Shown in pieces: positions 11,597 through 22,538 of a stretch of DNA of 64,000 nt. This DNA is from Hemileia vastatrix (taxonomy: Eukaryota > Basidiomycota > Pucciniomycetes > Pucciniales > Zaghouaniaceae): positions 40,542,797 through 40,606,796 of the forward strand of contig JASXTE010000004.1 in NCBI GenBank assembly GCA_030280995.1. The letters run 5' to 3'. The position numbers were made by a program, and so were the translations under genes. Each line of letters begins with the position of its first letter. The stretch's first letter is position 1. The notes under the pieces are model-generated. The model did not search any database and was not told the origin of the DNA. It saw nothing but the letters and a program-made list of their open reading frames with translations.

Positions 11597-13230
11597 CCCA
11601 CTGTAGACAAGAAAGAGTTCTATAATACTAAGTTATAGACACAATTCAAAGATGGGTTGGTTCTCCTTCCTAAATATAACTTTAAAAAAGAAGTGCCTGC
11701 TGCTCTAATATTTAAAGACAGTGAAAGCACATATTGTAAGTCTGGTTATTTATTCTGGGTGTGGAGGTGGAAGTAGAATGATGGTTAATATTAATAAAGG
11801 GGATAAAAGATAAATATATTTTAATATAAGAAATAAATCTGTCAGCTAGATCTATTCTCAGTCAATCCCTCTTGAATTGTTCTATCTAATACTATCCTTT
11901 CTGTAGCAATAAAATAACTCTACAGCGCTACTTCTGGTATGCACACCCAATATGTACAAAAAATAAAATGTATCTTTTTATCTATTAATTACTAACTTAC
12001 ACACACACACTATTTACAAGTGAGTACTTATATATATTTGTATGTTCAGAGCCCCTTTCTTATCACTACCAACACCATTTGTTACACCAAAAGGTGTAAC
12101 AAATGTGTAACAGTTGTGTAAAAGTTGCATAATAAATACATAACAAACTTTATGTCCCCTACCAATCAATAATAATTGTTATGTATTTTTTACACAACCG
12201 TTACGCAACTGTTACTTCATGTGGTGTAACAAACAAATTTGGTAGTGTATGTTTCCTTTCCCTACAGGTTTTCCTACACAATTTCAGCGCTAATACAAGT
12301 ATATCAAACAGTATCTAAATGTCTCAAATATATAAGTACATTTATTAGCATGGGTTTTGGCTCCAATAGCACCTGAAACCTACACTTCTTAAGATCCCTC
12401 ACTAAATAATAGGTACTGCACCGCCTTTAATACCTATTACAATTACCCATGATGGCAACACAATTATCCACTAATTGTAAAACCCTTAACACTTCAGCAA
12501 ATTACTTTCCTATCTCCAGTCTTATCTTTCTTATCCTTTTCTTGAGCGCAAATTGTAAAGCCTTTTGTCTTTCTAGCACTTCTACTTATTTTTCTAACAC
12601 ATTTTCCATCTTCATGGGCAGGCACAGCTTCTCCCAAAAGAGTTGCTGCTAAATTAAGCATAAATTACCATGCCACCTCTATTGCCGCCTAGTAAGTCCA
12701 TAACATAGATCTAGAACTGCCCATGACTTCTTATAAATACATACCATATTCCCTTGTCCTTTAGCCCATTATGTACTTACCCTAACCTTTTTCTTGCTGC
12801 GGCTTATAATTCCATAATACAAAAAAAACTGTGTGGAGAGTCTACCTTTTCTGCACTATCACTTCCCTTTGTTGTGCTCATGTAGCCATCCTACTTGACA
12901 ACCCCTTTGTTGCGCTTGCTGCAAGATGTGTACCACACCGCCCCTCAACAAGACACTGATAATTGATATGGATATGTATGTTTATAGGTTATATTTATTT
13001 ATTTTGTTTGATTATTATTTTTTTGGTTAAGGTAGTTGGAGGAGAGAAAAAAAATATTATTATTAATTTATGTTATTCAACTGTGAGAGGAGAGAGAAAA
13101 AAATGCGAGAGAAAGAAAAAAAATTGTGTGAAAGTAGAAAGAGAAGATAAAACTAAAAAAGGCTGAGATGTTCTAATATAGATCTAAGTGTTTTTATGTT
13201 TAGTGGTTTATTCATCACGTCAGCTAATTG
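11597..13230. other. 3' non-coding part of minus-strand copia
   Basis: 1.6 kb between the RNase H end and the 3' LTR. It contains the CACTA-like MITE at 12064-12247 and otherwise no supported gene; open frames at 12449-12652 and 12963-13166 carry no recognised motif. A short (AC)n tract lies at 12000-12009. Confidence 0.5.
12064..12247. mobile_element. CACTA-like MITE, third type (184 bp)
   Basis: It begins CACTACCAACACC and ends TTTGGTAGTG, with imperfect TIRs of about 70 bp (TTTGTTACACC, GTTGTGTAAAA and matching blocks on the right). It is flanked by TAT on both sides (12061-12063, 12248-12250). The left TIR contains a perfect palindrome, TGTTACACC-AAAA-GGTGTAACA. A literal CACTA start plus a 3-bp duplication makes the superfamily call good. 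Non-coding. Confidence 0.8.
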
Positions 13231-13427
13231 TTTTCATGGTGGTACCCAGGTGATTGTTGCTTTTTGCTTGTATAGCTGCTCATTCAAATAGTAGAAATTG
13301 TGTTCCATGTGTCTAGTCCATTTTTTCAAACCCTCATTTCTGGTGGTCTTCTTTGATGCTTCATTGTAACAATATAGATATAATGGTCCTTTGAAGTCAA
13401 TTATGTCTTCAAGTAAATTTCTGATCC
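13231..13427 (-). pseudogene. Copia RNase H, C-terminal piece (cut off by gypsy insertion)
   Basis: On the minus strand this reads WIRNLLEDI, then YCYNEASKKTTR (usual CDN), and ends AITWVPP, the typical end of copia RNase H. It continues exactly where the frame at 22539 (AELMALLTETKCGM) stops. The two halves are separated by the gypsy element at 13433-22533 and its target duplication ACATG. Confidence 0.85.
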
Positions 13428-13432
13428 ACATG

Positions 13433-14200
13433 TGTCACCAGAAAACCTGCGCACAAGGTTGAGGATGATCCCAAAGTTAGGGAGATAAAAGGATGAGGGG
13501 GACTACAACTTCAAATCACAGAGGATAACCTTGGGGAAGTGATTCAAAGATAGAACTGAGTAACTAGACTGGTTTCTAATATTCTTTAAGAATAGTTTAA
13601 TGTGTAATGTAGGAACACTAACTATTGTGGTAATCTCACAAAGGGTTGTAACTTAATAATCAAAGGGAAGATTTAAGTATTTAGGATTTTAATAAAATTG
13701 ATTATTAAGAAATAAAAGGAAAAATATAATAATAGCCTAACAAGAGTTTAACTACTATCAAAATTATGTTTTATAATTTAATTCTAGCCAAAGTTGAACC
13801 AAAGTAACCCCCTTTAAATATCCTATTCCTCCTTGCACTTACCTATTAACCAACCAGCCACCATATTACTCACAGACCCATTTGATCCACCGGAGTTCCA
13901 AATTACAAATTAATCTAAGCCTATAATCCTTCTTTCCTGTTCCTACTTCCCAGACCTCCTAATTACCCCTTTTAAATATTGCCTCAACTTTAGCGCTATA
14001 GCACATGTAGATTTCTTATGTTTGAAAAGTATAAGCATATTTGAATTTAGGATACTTTATAGTTTTAATGGCACAGCTAATTTGAGAGCACAATAGAATG
14101 TAATCTTTTCAATATTACTTTTTGTGTATTGCTAGGAGTTAGGCTGGAATAGTGGTATAATTGAGGTATTTTTTTTTCAAGTGTCACATGGTGTGTGGCA
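13433..14200 (-). repeat. 3' LTR of chromodomain gypsy
   Basis: Aligned with 21764-22533 from TGTCACCAGAAAACCT to the CATGGTGTGTGGCA end. It shares blocks such as GGATGAGGGGGACTACAAC, CTAGACTGGTTTCTAATATT and GGAGTTAGGCTGGAATAGTG. Confidence 0.9.
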
Positions 14201-14282
14201 GATGCCCGGGTATGAAATGCAAACTCTGCTGAGAATGGGAACACTTCATTATTAACTTTTTAATATCATCTCCCTCTTTTAA

Positions 14283-14306
14283 ATATATATATATATATAT
14301 ATATTT
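14283..14306. repeat. (AT)n microsatellite
   Basis: About twelve AT units just inside the 3' LTR of the gypsy element. Confidence 0.9.
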
Positions 14307-14402
14307 AAAAAAATTTATTTATTCATTTTAATTATAATTCCTGAACATACCAACCCAACCCCTACACCTCCTCACCTTTGAGCTGATGGAGGGCTCCCCA
14401 CT

Positions 14403-15312
14403 AGGCAATTCAAGACTCCTTGCACAGCCTGTGTTGAAAGTACAGTGTCTTGAGGTCCTCACAAGAAGTGCAAGTTTTGTTGATGGTGTCAAGTGACTTG
14501 TAACACATTGACCCTCAATGATAACACCAAGCCATTTACCTCCATTAAATTTTGGTCAATCTCTGACTTAAAGGCCATTGTTGAAGACATATGGGACATG
14601 CCTATGACAAGTGATTTGGAGGTGGATCAGTTGGAGGGCCTAATTCAGGAGGAGAGGTTGGAGATAGCTGACTTGGCTATGGATGTAGCCTTGGGGGAGT
14701 GAAAAATATTAGAGGAAAAAGTGGAAAAGGTTATTTCAGGTGCTGAATAGCAAGCAAAGGAGGAGTAGACTTCCATGTCAAAGAGATGTCAACTAATTAT
14801 TGAGGAAAATTATGAAGAAGAGGTAGTGGTGGTGGAAAAGAAGCCCTTATTCCTCAAAGTTGATCATGAATTTGGGGTTAGTGTGATTTAATTTAATTTT
14901 ATCACTTTGATGGTAGCTGATTGTCTCTTTTTTTTGTTGTTTTTTTGGGGGTATAGACCACGGAGGAGATTCCAGTAGCATCAACCAGTGGACCAGTCCC
15001 TGAAATTCCTGCTGAGTTCAATTGGCCAGCTGAAAATAATCCATTGAGCATTGAGGACACCAACTTGATGTTCGGAGCTTTGGATCAGCTATGGTCCAAG
15101 CAACCACACCACACTTGTCAAGGGCTCATGTGACAAGGTCAGTAAGATTGTAGATTTGGCATCGTATGATATAGCTGAAGAGTTTATGGACATTGGGGAG
15201 GTGGTACTTGTGGAAGGTGATGAGTTTTTTGAAAAGATTCAAAAGGGAATTTGACATGTCATGGAGAAGATGACGAAATTGATTCAAAGAAATTTGGAAG
15301 AAAAGATAATGT
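14403..15312 (+). pseudogene. Antisense zinc-cluster gene of chromodomain gypsy (broken)
   Basis: This reads opposite to gag-pol, between the chromodomain and the 3' LTR. In one frame the cysteines fall at codons 14421, 14430, 14469, 14478 and 14499, with a TGA at 14451 exactly where the third ligand of a C-X2-C-X6-C / C-X2-C-X6-C cluster is expected. A second TGA lies at 14481. The frame then continues as an acidic stretch (SDLEVDQLEGLIQEERLEIA) to a stop at 14700, and further in the same frame with more stops to HEFG. An intron with GTTAGT...TATAG at 14877-14956 (CTGAT branch-like site) joins in frame to TTEEIPVAST, followed by a helical, acidic exon with one frameshift near 15125. The layout parallels 43253-44804. 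Seen: motif spacing and splice phase. Inferred: a Zn(II)2Cys6-like DNA-binding protein. No close family is recognised. Confidence 0.6.
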
Positions 15313-16091
15313 AGAAAAAAGAAAAAATATAAGGAAAAGAAAAGGAAAATATTTTATTGTTTTTATATAATTTTTTATTCTTGGATATTGTTTTATTTTT
15401 TTGTTTGATTTACTTTTTTTCCCTTATTTTTTTGATTTATTATGTAAAGAGAGGAAAATAAAAAGGAGAAGAAAAAGAAAATTTTGTGTTTTTAAGAGAG
15501 AAATTTTTAAGAGAAAAAAAAGATTAGAAATATTTTAAGGGAGAAAATTTAAAGAGAAGAAAATAAAGGAAATTTATATTTTAAAGAAGTTTGATTCCAG
15601 ATTGATTTTTGAAGAAAATTATTTTGATTGTTTGAATGTTTTGATGTTTTGAGTTTTGAGGAAACAGAAAATAAAAGAAAATAGTTTGAGTGTTGAGGAA
15701 AGGAAAAGAAAGAAAAGAATTTTAGAAAAGAATATGATATGAAAATAAATTTTAGAAGAGAAAGAGGAAAGAAAAATATTTTTTTAATTATTTTATTTTT
15801 ATTTTTATTTCTGGTTTTTATTTTTATTTTATTTTATTTTATTTTATTTTTATTTTATTTTATTTAAAGTTTTAAATTTAGTCTTAAAGAATTATAAAGA
15901 AATTAGAAATTGTAAAAAGAATAGATAAAGAATTTAATTTAAGATTTTAAATGATTATGAAGTTTTTTGTTTGAAAGATATTTTACAGATTTAAGTTTTA
16001 AGTTTTTAGAAAAGAAAAGAAAAGAGAGAAGAAAAGAAAGAAAAAAACAGAAAAGAGAAAGAAAGAACAAAAGAATTTAAAGTTTAGGTTT
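15313..16091. repeat. Purine-rich low-complexity tract
   Basis: 780 bp of A/G-rich (plus strand) sequence with runs of GAAAAGAAAAG and a (TTTTA)n patch at about 15780-15868. It separates the antisense gene from the chromodomain end of pol. No gene seen. Confidence 0.7.
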
Positions 16092-19000
16092 TTAAGGATA
16101 TTTTAAGTGAAAAGATTTGATAAGTTTAGTAGCATTAGAAACGTTAATGGCTGGTTCCCATGATATCTTATTCGTATCATTGAGGTAGCCTTCCCATTCC
16201 AGGAGGTATTGAAGTTTCCCTTTGTGCCTTCTTGAATCAAGAATCTGGCTTACTTCCCACTCTAGATGATCTTCTACTTTGACTGGTTCCAAAGGAGGAT
16301 GGTTCTTGCCCGGGAATATTTCTCAAGCCAGTTCCAAGAGAGATACATGAAAAACAGGATGAATTGATTTCCACTTTGGAGGTAGCTTGAGTTAAAATGC
16401 ATTTTTTGAGATCTTAGCATGAATTTCAAATGGACCCAAGCACTTTTCAGAAAGTTTTCTAGATTGTTGAGTTGTTCAAATGTTATTTGCATTGAGCCAT
16501 ACTTTTTTGCCTGGTTTAAAGAATGGAGCAGATTGTTAATGATTGTTGGCCTGTTCCTTTTACCTTTGATTCTCCACTTCCAAGTTAGATTGAAGTTCAC
16601 CTTGAATTTGTGAAATTTTTTGAAGATAATGTCCAGCAGGATGATTTATTTCTACATGAATAAGATTGAATTGAGGATGTTGTCCATAAATGGTTTTGGA
16701 GAGAGATTGTTTTGTCAAAGAATGTGTTGAGTTATTATAAGCAAATTTGGCCAATGGTAACCATGTGGTCCAATTGTCTTGTTGATAATTAACATACATT
16801 CAAAGATCTTGTTTGAGGATTGGATTAACTCTTTCCATTTTCCCATTTGTTTCAGGGTGATAAGCAGTAGAAATATTCCTTGTAATATTTAATTGTCAAA
16901 ATAATTGGGTCCAGAAAGTAGAAACAAGCAAAGAACCTCTATCTGAAATAATATCATTGGGTAATCCATTTTTAGAAAATATGTGTTCTAGAAATAATTT
17001 TTCTAATTCCTCTGCTGTCGCAGTAGTAACAGTTTTAATGAAAATTGACATTTTAGAAAATCTATTGACTATAACTAATATACTATCAAAATTATCAGAT
17101 GGAGGTAATTGAGAAATGAAATCCATCAAAATTGATTCTCAAGTTTTATGTCACCAGAAAACCTACGCACAAGGTCAAGGGTGTTCCTGGGAAAGTGAGA
17201 TTGGAGGAAGGAGTTTAGAGACTTCTTCGAAGTACAGAGGAAATACTCGAGGAAGTGATTCAAAGATGAGTCGAAGGAAAAGCTGATTCTTTGAGGTATG
17301 TTCAATAAGAATCTTAATATAATTTAAAGGTAATATTAACATTCTTAGGATCTCACAAAGGGTTGGAAACTCAATAATCAAAGATTTAAGTTTTAGAAAT
17401 GATTACTGAGAAAATAAAGAAATGTACAATAATAATGATTTAACCTAAAGCTTTACCGCTATTAACTTATATATATGTTTTATAATTTAATTCTAAAGAA
17501 TGTTGAACCAAAATCCCATCCCTTTTATATCCACTACTCCTCCTCACATTGACCTCATGCCCATCCATCATTCTGCACACCACAGACCTCCGAAAAACAC
17601 CCGTTACACCTGGACCCTCCTCACTAACATCTGTTAATCCCTTGACCCTCCACTAACCATCCCGTCCATGCTCACTACCCCTGTTAATAACCCACAGACA
17701 CACAATAAACCTTTAGCAGAATATTGCATTGGACGTTGCACTGTGTGTCACCTATCAAAAAAAAACTGAAAACACTATTGAGAGATTAACTAATTTAGAT
17801 TTAAAGTTTTAGATTAGCGCGGTTGAATAGCAAGTACACAAAGGAAGGTTTCAGTTGCTATGTAGAATTGCTTCTGCGCTTTGCACATGGATTTAGACCT
17901 CGTTATTATTGATTTAATGAGCTGCTTTTGCCTTGAGTGTCACATGGCGCATGACAGTTTAGAGGGAATTGGAAGTGGTTAAAGCAACCCATACTTCCTA
18001 TGTTGAGGTACTTTGTTCCTATTAAATTCATAACCCTTGATTTCTCTTGTCATTCCTGGCCAGAAGAAATCCTTCACTATTAACTGGTAGGTTTTGTCAA
18101 CCCCAAAATGACCAGCTAATGGAGAATCATTTCTACTATTGAAAATCCATAATTTTATATCCTTATTATTGTGGATGACTACTCTACCTTCAAAGACTAA
18201 TAGACCTGATTTGATACTGAATATTTTGGCCCCTTGCCTCAAGAGCATTTTGTCTTTAATCCCCACACAATAATCATCTTTTGCTTAAGCTTCTTGAATG
18301 TTGGATAGTGGATTTTAAATTTTTTGAATTGATGAGTTGTTAACATTGATTCATTAAAAATTGATTTGAGATTCACTGGGTTCTTGTTATTGAATGCCTC
18401 TCCCTGCTCTGGGTAAATGTCGTCCTGACATGATAATATGTCTGGAACTATGCAATTTTTTCCTCAGCAATAGGAAATAGTAAAAGAAAATTCAGATAAA
18501 AATTCAGCCCATCTGGCTTGATGTCACATCAAGATTTTGGAAGACATAAAGTATTTTAAAGCATTATGATCTGTTAAAATTTGAAAAGAACTATTAAGAC
18601 TGAGAAGAAAAGAGTACCATTTTCTCAGACAATGAATAATAGCAAGTAACTCTTTATCATGAATTTTGTAATTTAACTCTGCTACAATAAATTTGTGTGA
18701 TTTCAGTGCAACAGGATGAAAAAATTTTGTTTCAGGATTTAATTGGGATATAACCCCTGAAATAGCATAATCACTAGCATCTGTCTCAACAATTGTCAAA
18801 GCAGAAGGATCAAAATGTTGAAGGATTGGAGCTGTGGTGAACGCAGACTTCAATTCCTCAAATTCCTTTTGTGCTGTATCAGTGAAAACCAAGGTAATAT
18901 CTTCTCTAAGAAGAGAAGTGAGATTTTTAATAGTTTTAGAGTTATCTTTAATAAATCTTCTATAGAAATTAGCAAAACCTAAAAACCCTTGTAAGGATTT

Positions 19001-20491
19001 TACAGATTTTGGCTCCAGCCATTCCAATATTTTATTAACTTTTCTATAATCCATGACAAGGCCATCAGTGGATAATTTAAGACCTAAAAAGTCATTAGAA
19101 TTTAGGTGTAATTCTCACTTAGTGTGCTTGGAGTAGAGCCCATGCACTCGAAGACAATTGAGAGCCTGTTGGACATGTTCAATATGTTCTTCAAGGGTCT
19201 TTGAAAAAATTAAAATATCATCTAAATAGACAACAACAAATTTTTCAACAACATAATGAAATACATCATTGACAAAATTTTGAAAAAATGAGGGTGCATT
19301 AAATAACACAAAAGGCATAACTAAATATTCAAAACTACCAAACCTAGTGCGCATTGCTGTTAAAGGTTCATGGCCTTCAGCAATCTGTATAAGGTTGTAA
19401 GCGCCTCTTAGATCAATTTTAGAAAAGAAATTAGCACCACTAAACAAAGTAAGGAGTAAAGACATAGGAGGTACTAAATATACCTTCTTCTTAGTTACTG
19501 CGTTGATTTTTCTATAATCAACGCACAATCTAAGACTTCCATCTTTTTTCTTGATAAAAAGATCTGGAGAGCCAGTTGGGGATTTACTGGCTCAAATCAA
19601 ATTTTTTTCCACATTATCTGCAATTTAGTCCCAAAGAACTTGAGATTCATCCTTCAATAGGAAGTAGACCGGACCTGCTGAAGGTACTGGACCTGCTAAC
19701 TCTATTTGATAATCGTAGGGCCAATGAGGCAGTAGCTTGTCAGCCTTACAGACTGAAAATAGGTTGAGGAGGTCATGATTAACTTCCAGTATAGTTAATT
19801 TAATGGCTTCAATATTGATTTGGTCATCCTCTTCATCATCCAAGGAGTCTGTTGAGGGTAGACCTCAATTTAAAGAGCAAGTATTGTTTACCTCAAGGCT
19901 ATTAAAAACCTCTTCTAGTGAAGTAACCAAGCTAGAAAGGTTAGCCAAATGCTCATTTAGAGAAAAATTATATGGTTGAAAATCATCTGGAAGAGATATG
20001 TCCTCTATCAGGACATGGTCAGACGGGTTGTTTAACTCCCTGTTTACCCACATTTAAGAATCAGAAATATACTTAGAACAAGGGGAAATAAATCCCTCTG
20101 ACCAATTAATGTCAGGATTCCAATGTGTTAAAAAGTCATGGCCAAGAATGGTATTGTCTATTCTTGGGGTACCCAAGACTGTCAATTCCCACTCAAAGGA
20201 AGGAAAATTCTGAAAGTTGAAAACCCATAAAACTTTCTTACTAACCCAATACTTGGGTTCCTCTGATTCAACCAAATAAATTTGAATTCAATTGGTATCT
20301 ACAAATTTCAGCTTAAGTTTTTTGGCAAAAGAGAAACTGATAAATGAAATTGAAGCTTCAGAGTCAATGAGACAACTGAAGGGTATATCCTCCTTAAAAA
20401 TAATAAATCTCAAATGGTTAATGGCAACTCCAGTCCTTAAGACATGGAGGTTCTGTGCACTGGGAGAAATAAAATATTTTTCTTTGCACAC
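16092..20491 (-). pseudogene. Gypsy pol: protease, RT, RNase H, integrase, chromodomain (broken)
   Basis: Domains in order on the minus strand. Aspartic protease: SCLIDSEASISFIS at about 20360, where the usual DSGAS has become DSEAS. Reverse transcriptase at 19115-19528: CVDYRKIN, SKIDLRGAYNLIQI, RTRFGSFEYLVMPF and the catalytic YLDDILIF. The RT tail and RNase H follow at 18524-19054 (LQGFLGFANFYRRFI, IVETDASDYAISGVIS, LTDHNALKYF). The integrase zinc domain begins at 18266-17979 (GHFGVDKTYQ). The integrase core lies beyond the inserted solo LTR at 17129-16896 (MDFISQLP, DRFSK-like NRFSKM, SDRGSLL), then the GPY/F-type region. A chromodomain at 16292-16092 (EWEVSQILDSRRHKGKLQYL, then VEWEGY-like LEWEGY, SWEPA) ends it. 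Frameshifts and stops break it into about ten pieces. In chromoviruses the chromodomain directs insertion to heterochromatin. Confidence 0.88.
17149..17956 (-). mobile_element. Solo LTR of the gypsy family inside integrase (808 bp)
   Basis: It starts TGTCACCAGAAAACCTACGC and ends GGCGCATGACA, the same ends as the LTRs at 13433 and 21764. It separates the integrase zinc domain from the catalytic core. The flanks TTTTA (17144-17148) and GTTTA (17957-17961) match at 4 of 5 bases, as a decayed target duplication. It is the same orientation as the host element, so it arose from a second insertion reduced by LTR-LTR recombination. Confidence 0.82.
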
Positions 20492-20543
20492 AAGTAAACT
20501 ATTCTCTAGTTTTTTGAATTTGAGCTTTTACCTTCCCTTTCCT

Positions 20544-21698
20544 TCAATTTTGCACAATCTTCCAACTTGTGTTAACCCCCACAATACATACATAACCCAT
20601 TATCTTCCCATCTTTTCTTTCAGCTTCTTTTAGTTCCCCTTTTGGGTCCAATACCTTACTGATATTTCCAGGAGTTGAGATTTTAGGTTTAAATTTTTCC
20701 ATTCCCTTGTGACTGGGTTTGTATTGGGTCAATTGTGTTGGTTGGGAATGATTTTTTGAAGGAGGCCCAGATTTGAAATTTGAGCCATAATATTTTTGCA
20801 TGTGATGCCTTTGTTGAAGTTTTCATTGATGCACGCTGTTGAGTTCAAGAGTCCTATCCATTAAGTCCATCAAAATCTCCATTTTACGCCTGTGAAGATT
20901 CAATTGGTCCAGAATCCTTGAAGAAAGTCCCTTTTTGAAATGATATTTGAGGGAAGCATCATTCCAACTAACTTGAGTTTGAAAGTCCCTGAAATTTGAG
21001 ATATACTCAGAATATTTACCATTATTGCTCATGCAAAGGAAATCAAGTTCGATCTTTCCATTGTTGGTTTCATTGGGGTCACCAAACAACGTAAAAAGTT
21101 GATCCTTGAACTTTTCCCAATTATTAATGAGTAAGTGAGGTTTGCTCAAAGAAATCATGAGTAGATAGGGCTCAAACCACTGTGACACCTTTCCTGATAA
21201 GTAAGAAGAGGCATAAATGACCTTGGAGCAATCTGTACTAAAGATTCAATGGTCATTGTGGAATAGTAGCTTGCATGTCTGTAAGAAGTGATGCAACCTG
21301 TCAGGATTCTCTCCATCAAACTTATCTGGAGATTTAATCAAAGGATTTTTGAACTTAGATCCTTCAGATGAAGGAGGATTAGTGATGGTTTTAACCAGGA
21401 GTTTCATGAAGTCCTCCCATGAAGTATTTTGGCCAGGGCTTGAAGATTTGCCTGAAGGTCCAGCAGCTGGGGCTGATGGTGCCTTGTGCATAGTATCCTT
21501 GCCTTCATCTTCTTCACTGGAATCCTGAAAATCCTGAGGGATGTCTTTTACAGATTGAATTGAATTTTTTCACTCCATTACATCAAGAGGTTCAAGGGAT
21601 TGAGTGCAAGAAACAGGACATAAGGAGGTTGGCCCATCCCTAGCGCAAGCTCTAGTAGTAGCGCCAATGGGAGGAGGAGTGCATCGAAAATGGGCCAT
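20544..21698 (-). pseudogene. Gypsy gag (broken)
   Basis: The start ATG at 21698 reads MAHFRCTPPPIGATT and lies 65 bp inside the 5' LTR. The region continues through stops into SPDKFDGENPDRLHHFLQTC and then a retrotransposon-gag domain (INNWEKFKDQLFTLFGDPNE, EYISNFRDFQTQVSWND, YHFKKGLSSRILDQL) at 20823-21188. A linker follows and a degraded zinc knuckle lies near 20590-20545 (YVCIVGVNTS). Gag forms the particle and packages RNA. At least three stops and a frameshift prevent expression. Confidence 0.8.
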
Positions 21699-21763
21699 TT
21701 AGATTTAGCACCTGTAAATTGTAGTAGTACAAAGAATGAGAAATATGGAGAATTAAATTATAC

Positions 21764-22533
21764 TGTCACTGGAGAAACCTACGCACAAGGTCAAGGATGA
21801 TCCCAAAGTAAGTGAGATAAAAGGATGAGGGGGACTACAACTTTGAAGCACAGAGGATTACTTCAAGGAAGTGATTTGAAGATAAAACTGAGTAACTAGA
21901 CTGGTTTCTAATATTCTTCAAGGAATATTTTTATGTTTAATGTAGGAACACTAACTATTGTGGTAATCTCACAAAGGGTTGTAACTTAATAATCAATGGG
22001 AAAATTTAAGTATTTAGGATTTTAATAAAATTGATTATTAAGAAATAAAGTTACCAGTATAATAATAGCCTAACAAGAGTTTAACTACTATCACAAATAT
22101 GTTTTATAATTTAATTCTAGCAAAAGTTGAACCAAATTAATCCCCTTTAAATATCCTTTTTCTCCTTGCACTGACTTATTAACCAACCAGCTACCATATT
22201 ACTCACAGACCCATTTAATCCACCAGAGTTCCCAATTACTAATTAATTTAACCTTATAGTCCTTATTTTCTGTTCCTACTTCCCAGACCTCCTAATTACC
22301 CCTTTTAAATATTGCCTTGACTTTAGCGCTATAGCGCATGTAGATTGCTTATGTTTGAAAAGTATAAGAGTATTTAAATTTAGGATACTTTATAGTCTGA
22401 ATGGCACGCCTGATTTGAGAACACAATAGAATGTAATCTTTTCAATATCACTTCTTGTTTATTTCTAGGAGTTAGGCTGGAATAGTGGTGTAATTGAGGT
22501 ATTTTTGCTTCAAGTGTCATGTGGCGTGTAACA
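21764..22533 (-). repeat. 5' LTR of chromodomain gypsy
   Basis: Partner of 13433-14200. It begins TGTCACTGGAGAAACCT and ends GTGGCGTGTAACA on the plus strand, and is followed by the target duplication ACATG. Confidence 0.9.
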
Positions 22534-22538
22534 ACATG

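Larger units (their letters stand above)
13433..22533 (-). mobile_element. Chromodomain Ty3/gypsy element (9.1 kb), nearly full length, decayed
   Basis: LTRs of 768 bp (13433-14200) and 770 bp (21764-22533) both begin TGTCAC on the plus strand. The exact 5-bp duplication ACATG flanks the unit (13428-13432, 22534-22538). Gag-pol is on the minus strand: gag, protease, reverse transcriptase, RNase H, integrase, chromodomain. This order with a terminal chromodomain defines a chromovirus. An antisense gene lies between pol and the 3' LTR (14403-15312). A solo LTR of the same family interrupts integrase (17149-17956). The LTR pair differs at roughly one base in ten by eye, so the insertion is old. 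No clear tRNA primer site was seen next to the 5' LTR. Confidence 0.9.

Noticed and set aside
14403..15312. Genome-wide reassignment of TGA as a sense codon
   Set aside because: The three host genes read through without internal TGA and end in normal stops, and TGA also occurs at random places in the decayed transposon genes.
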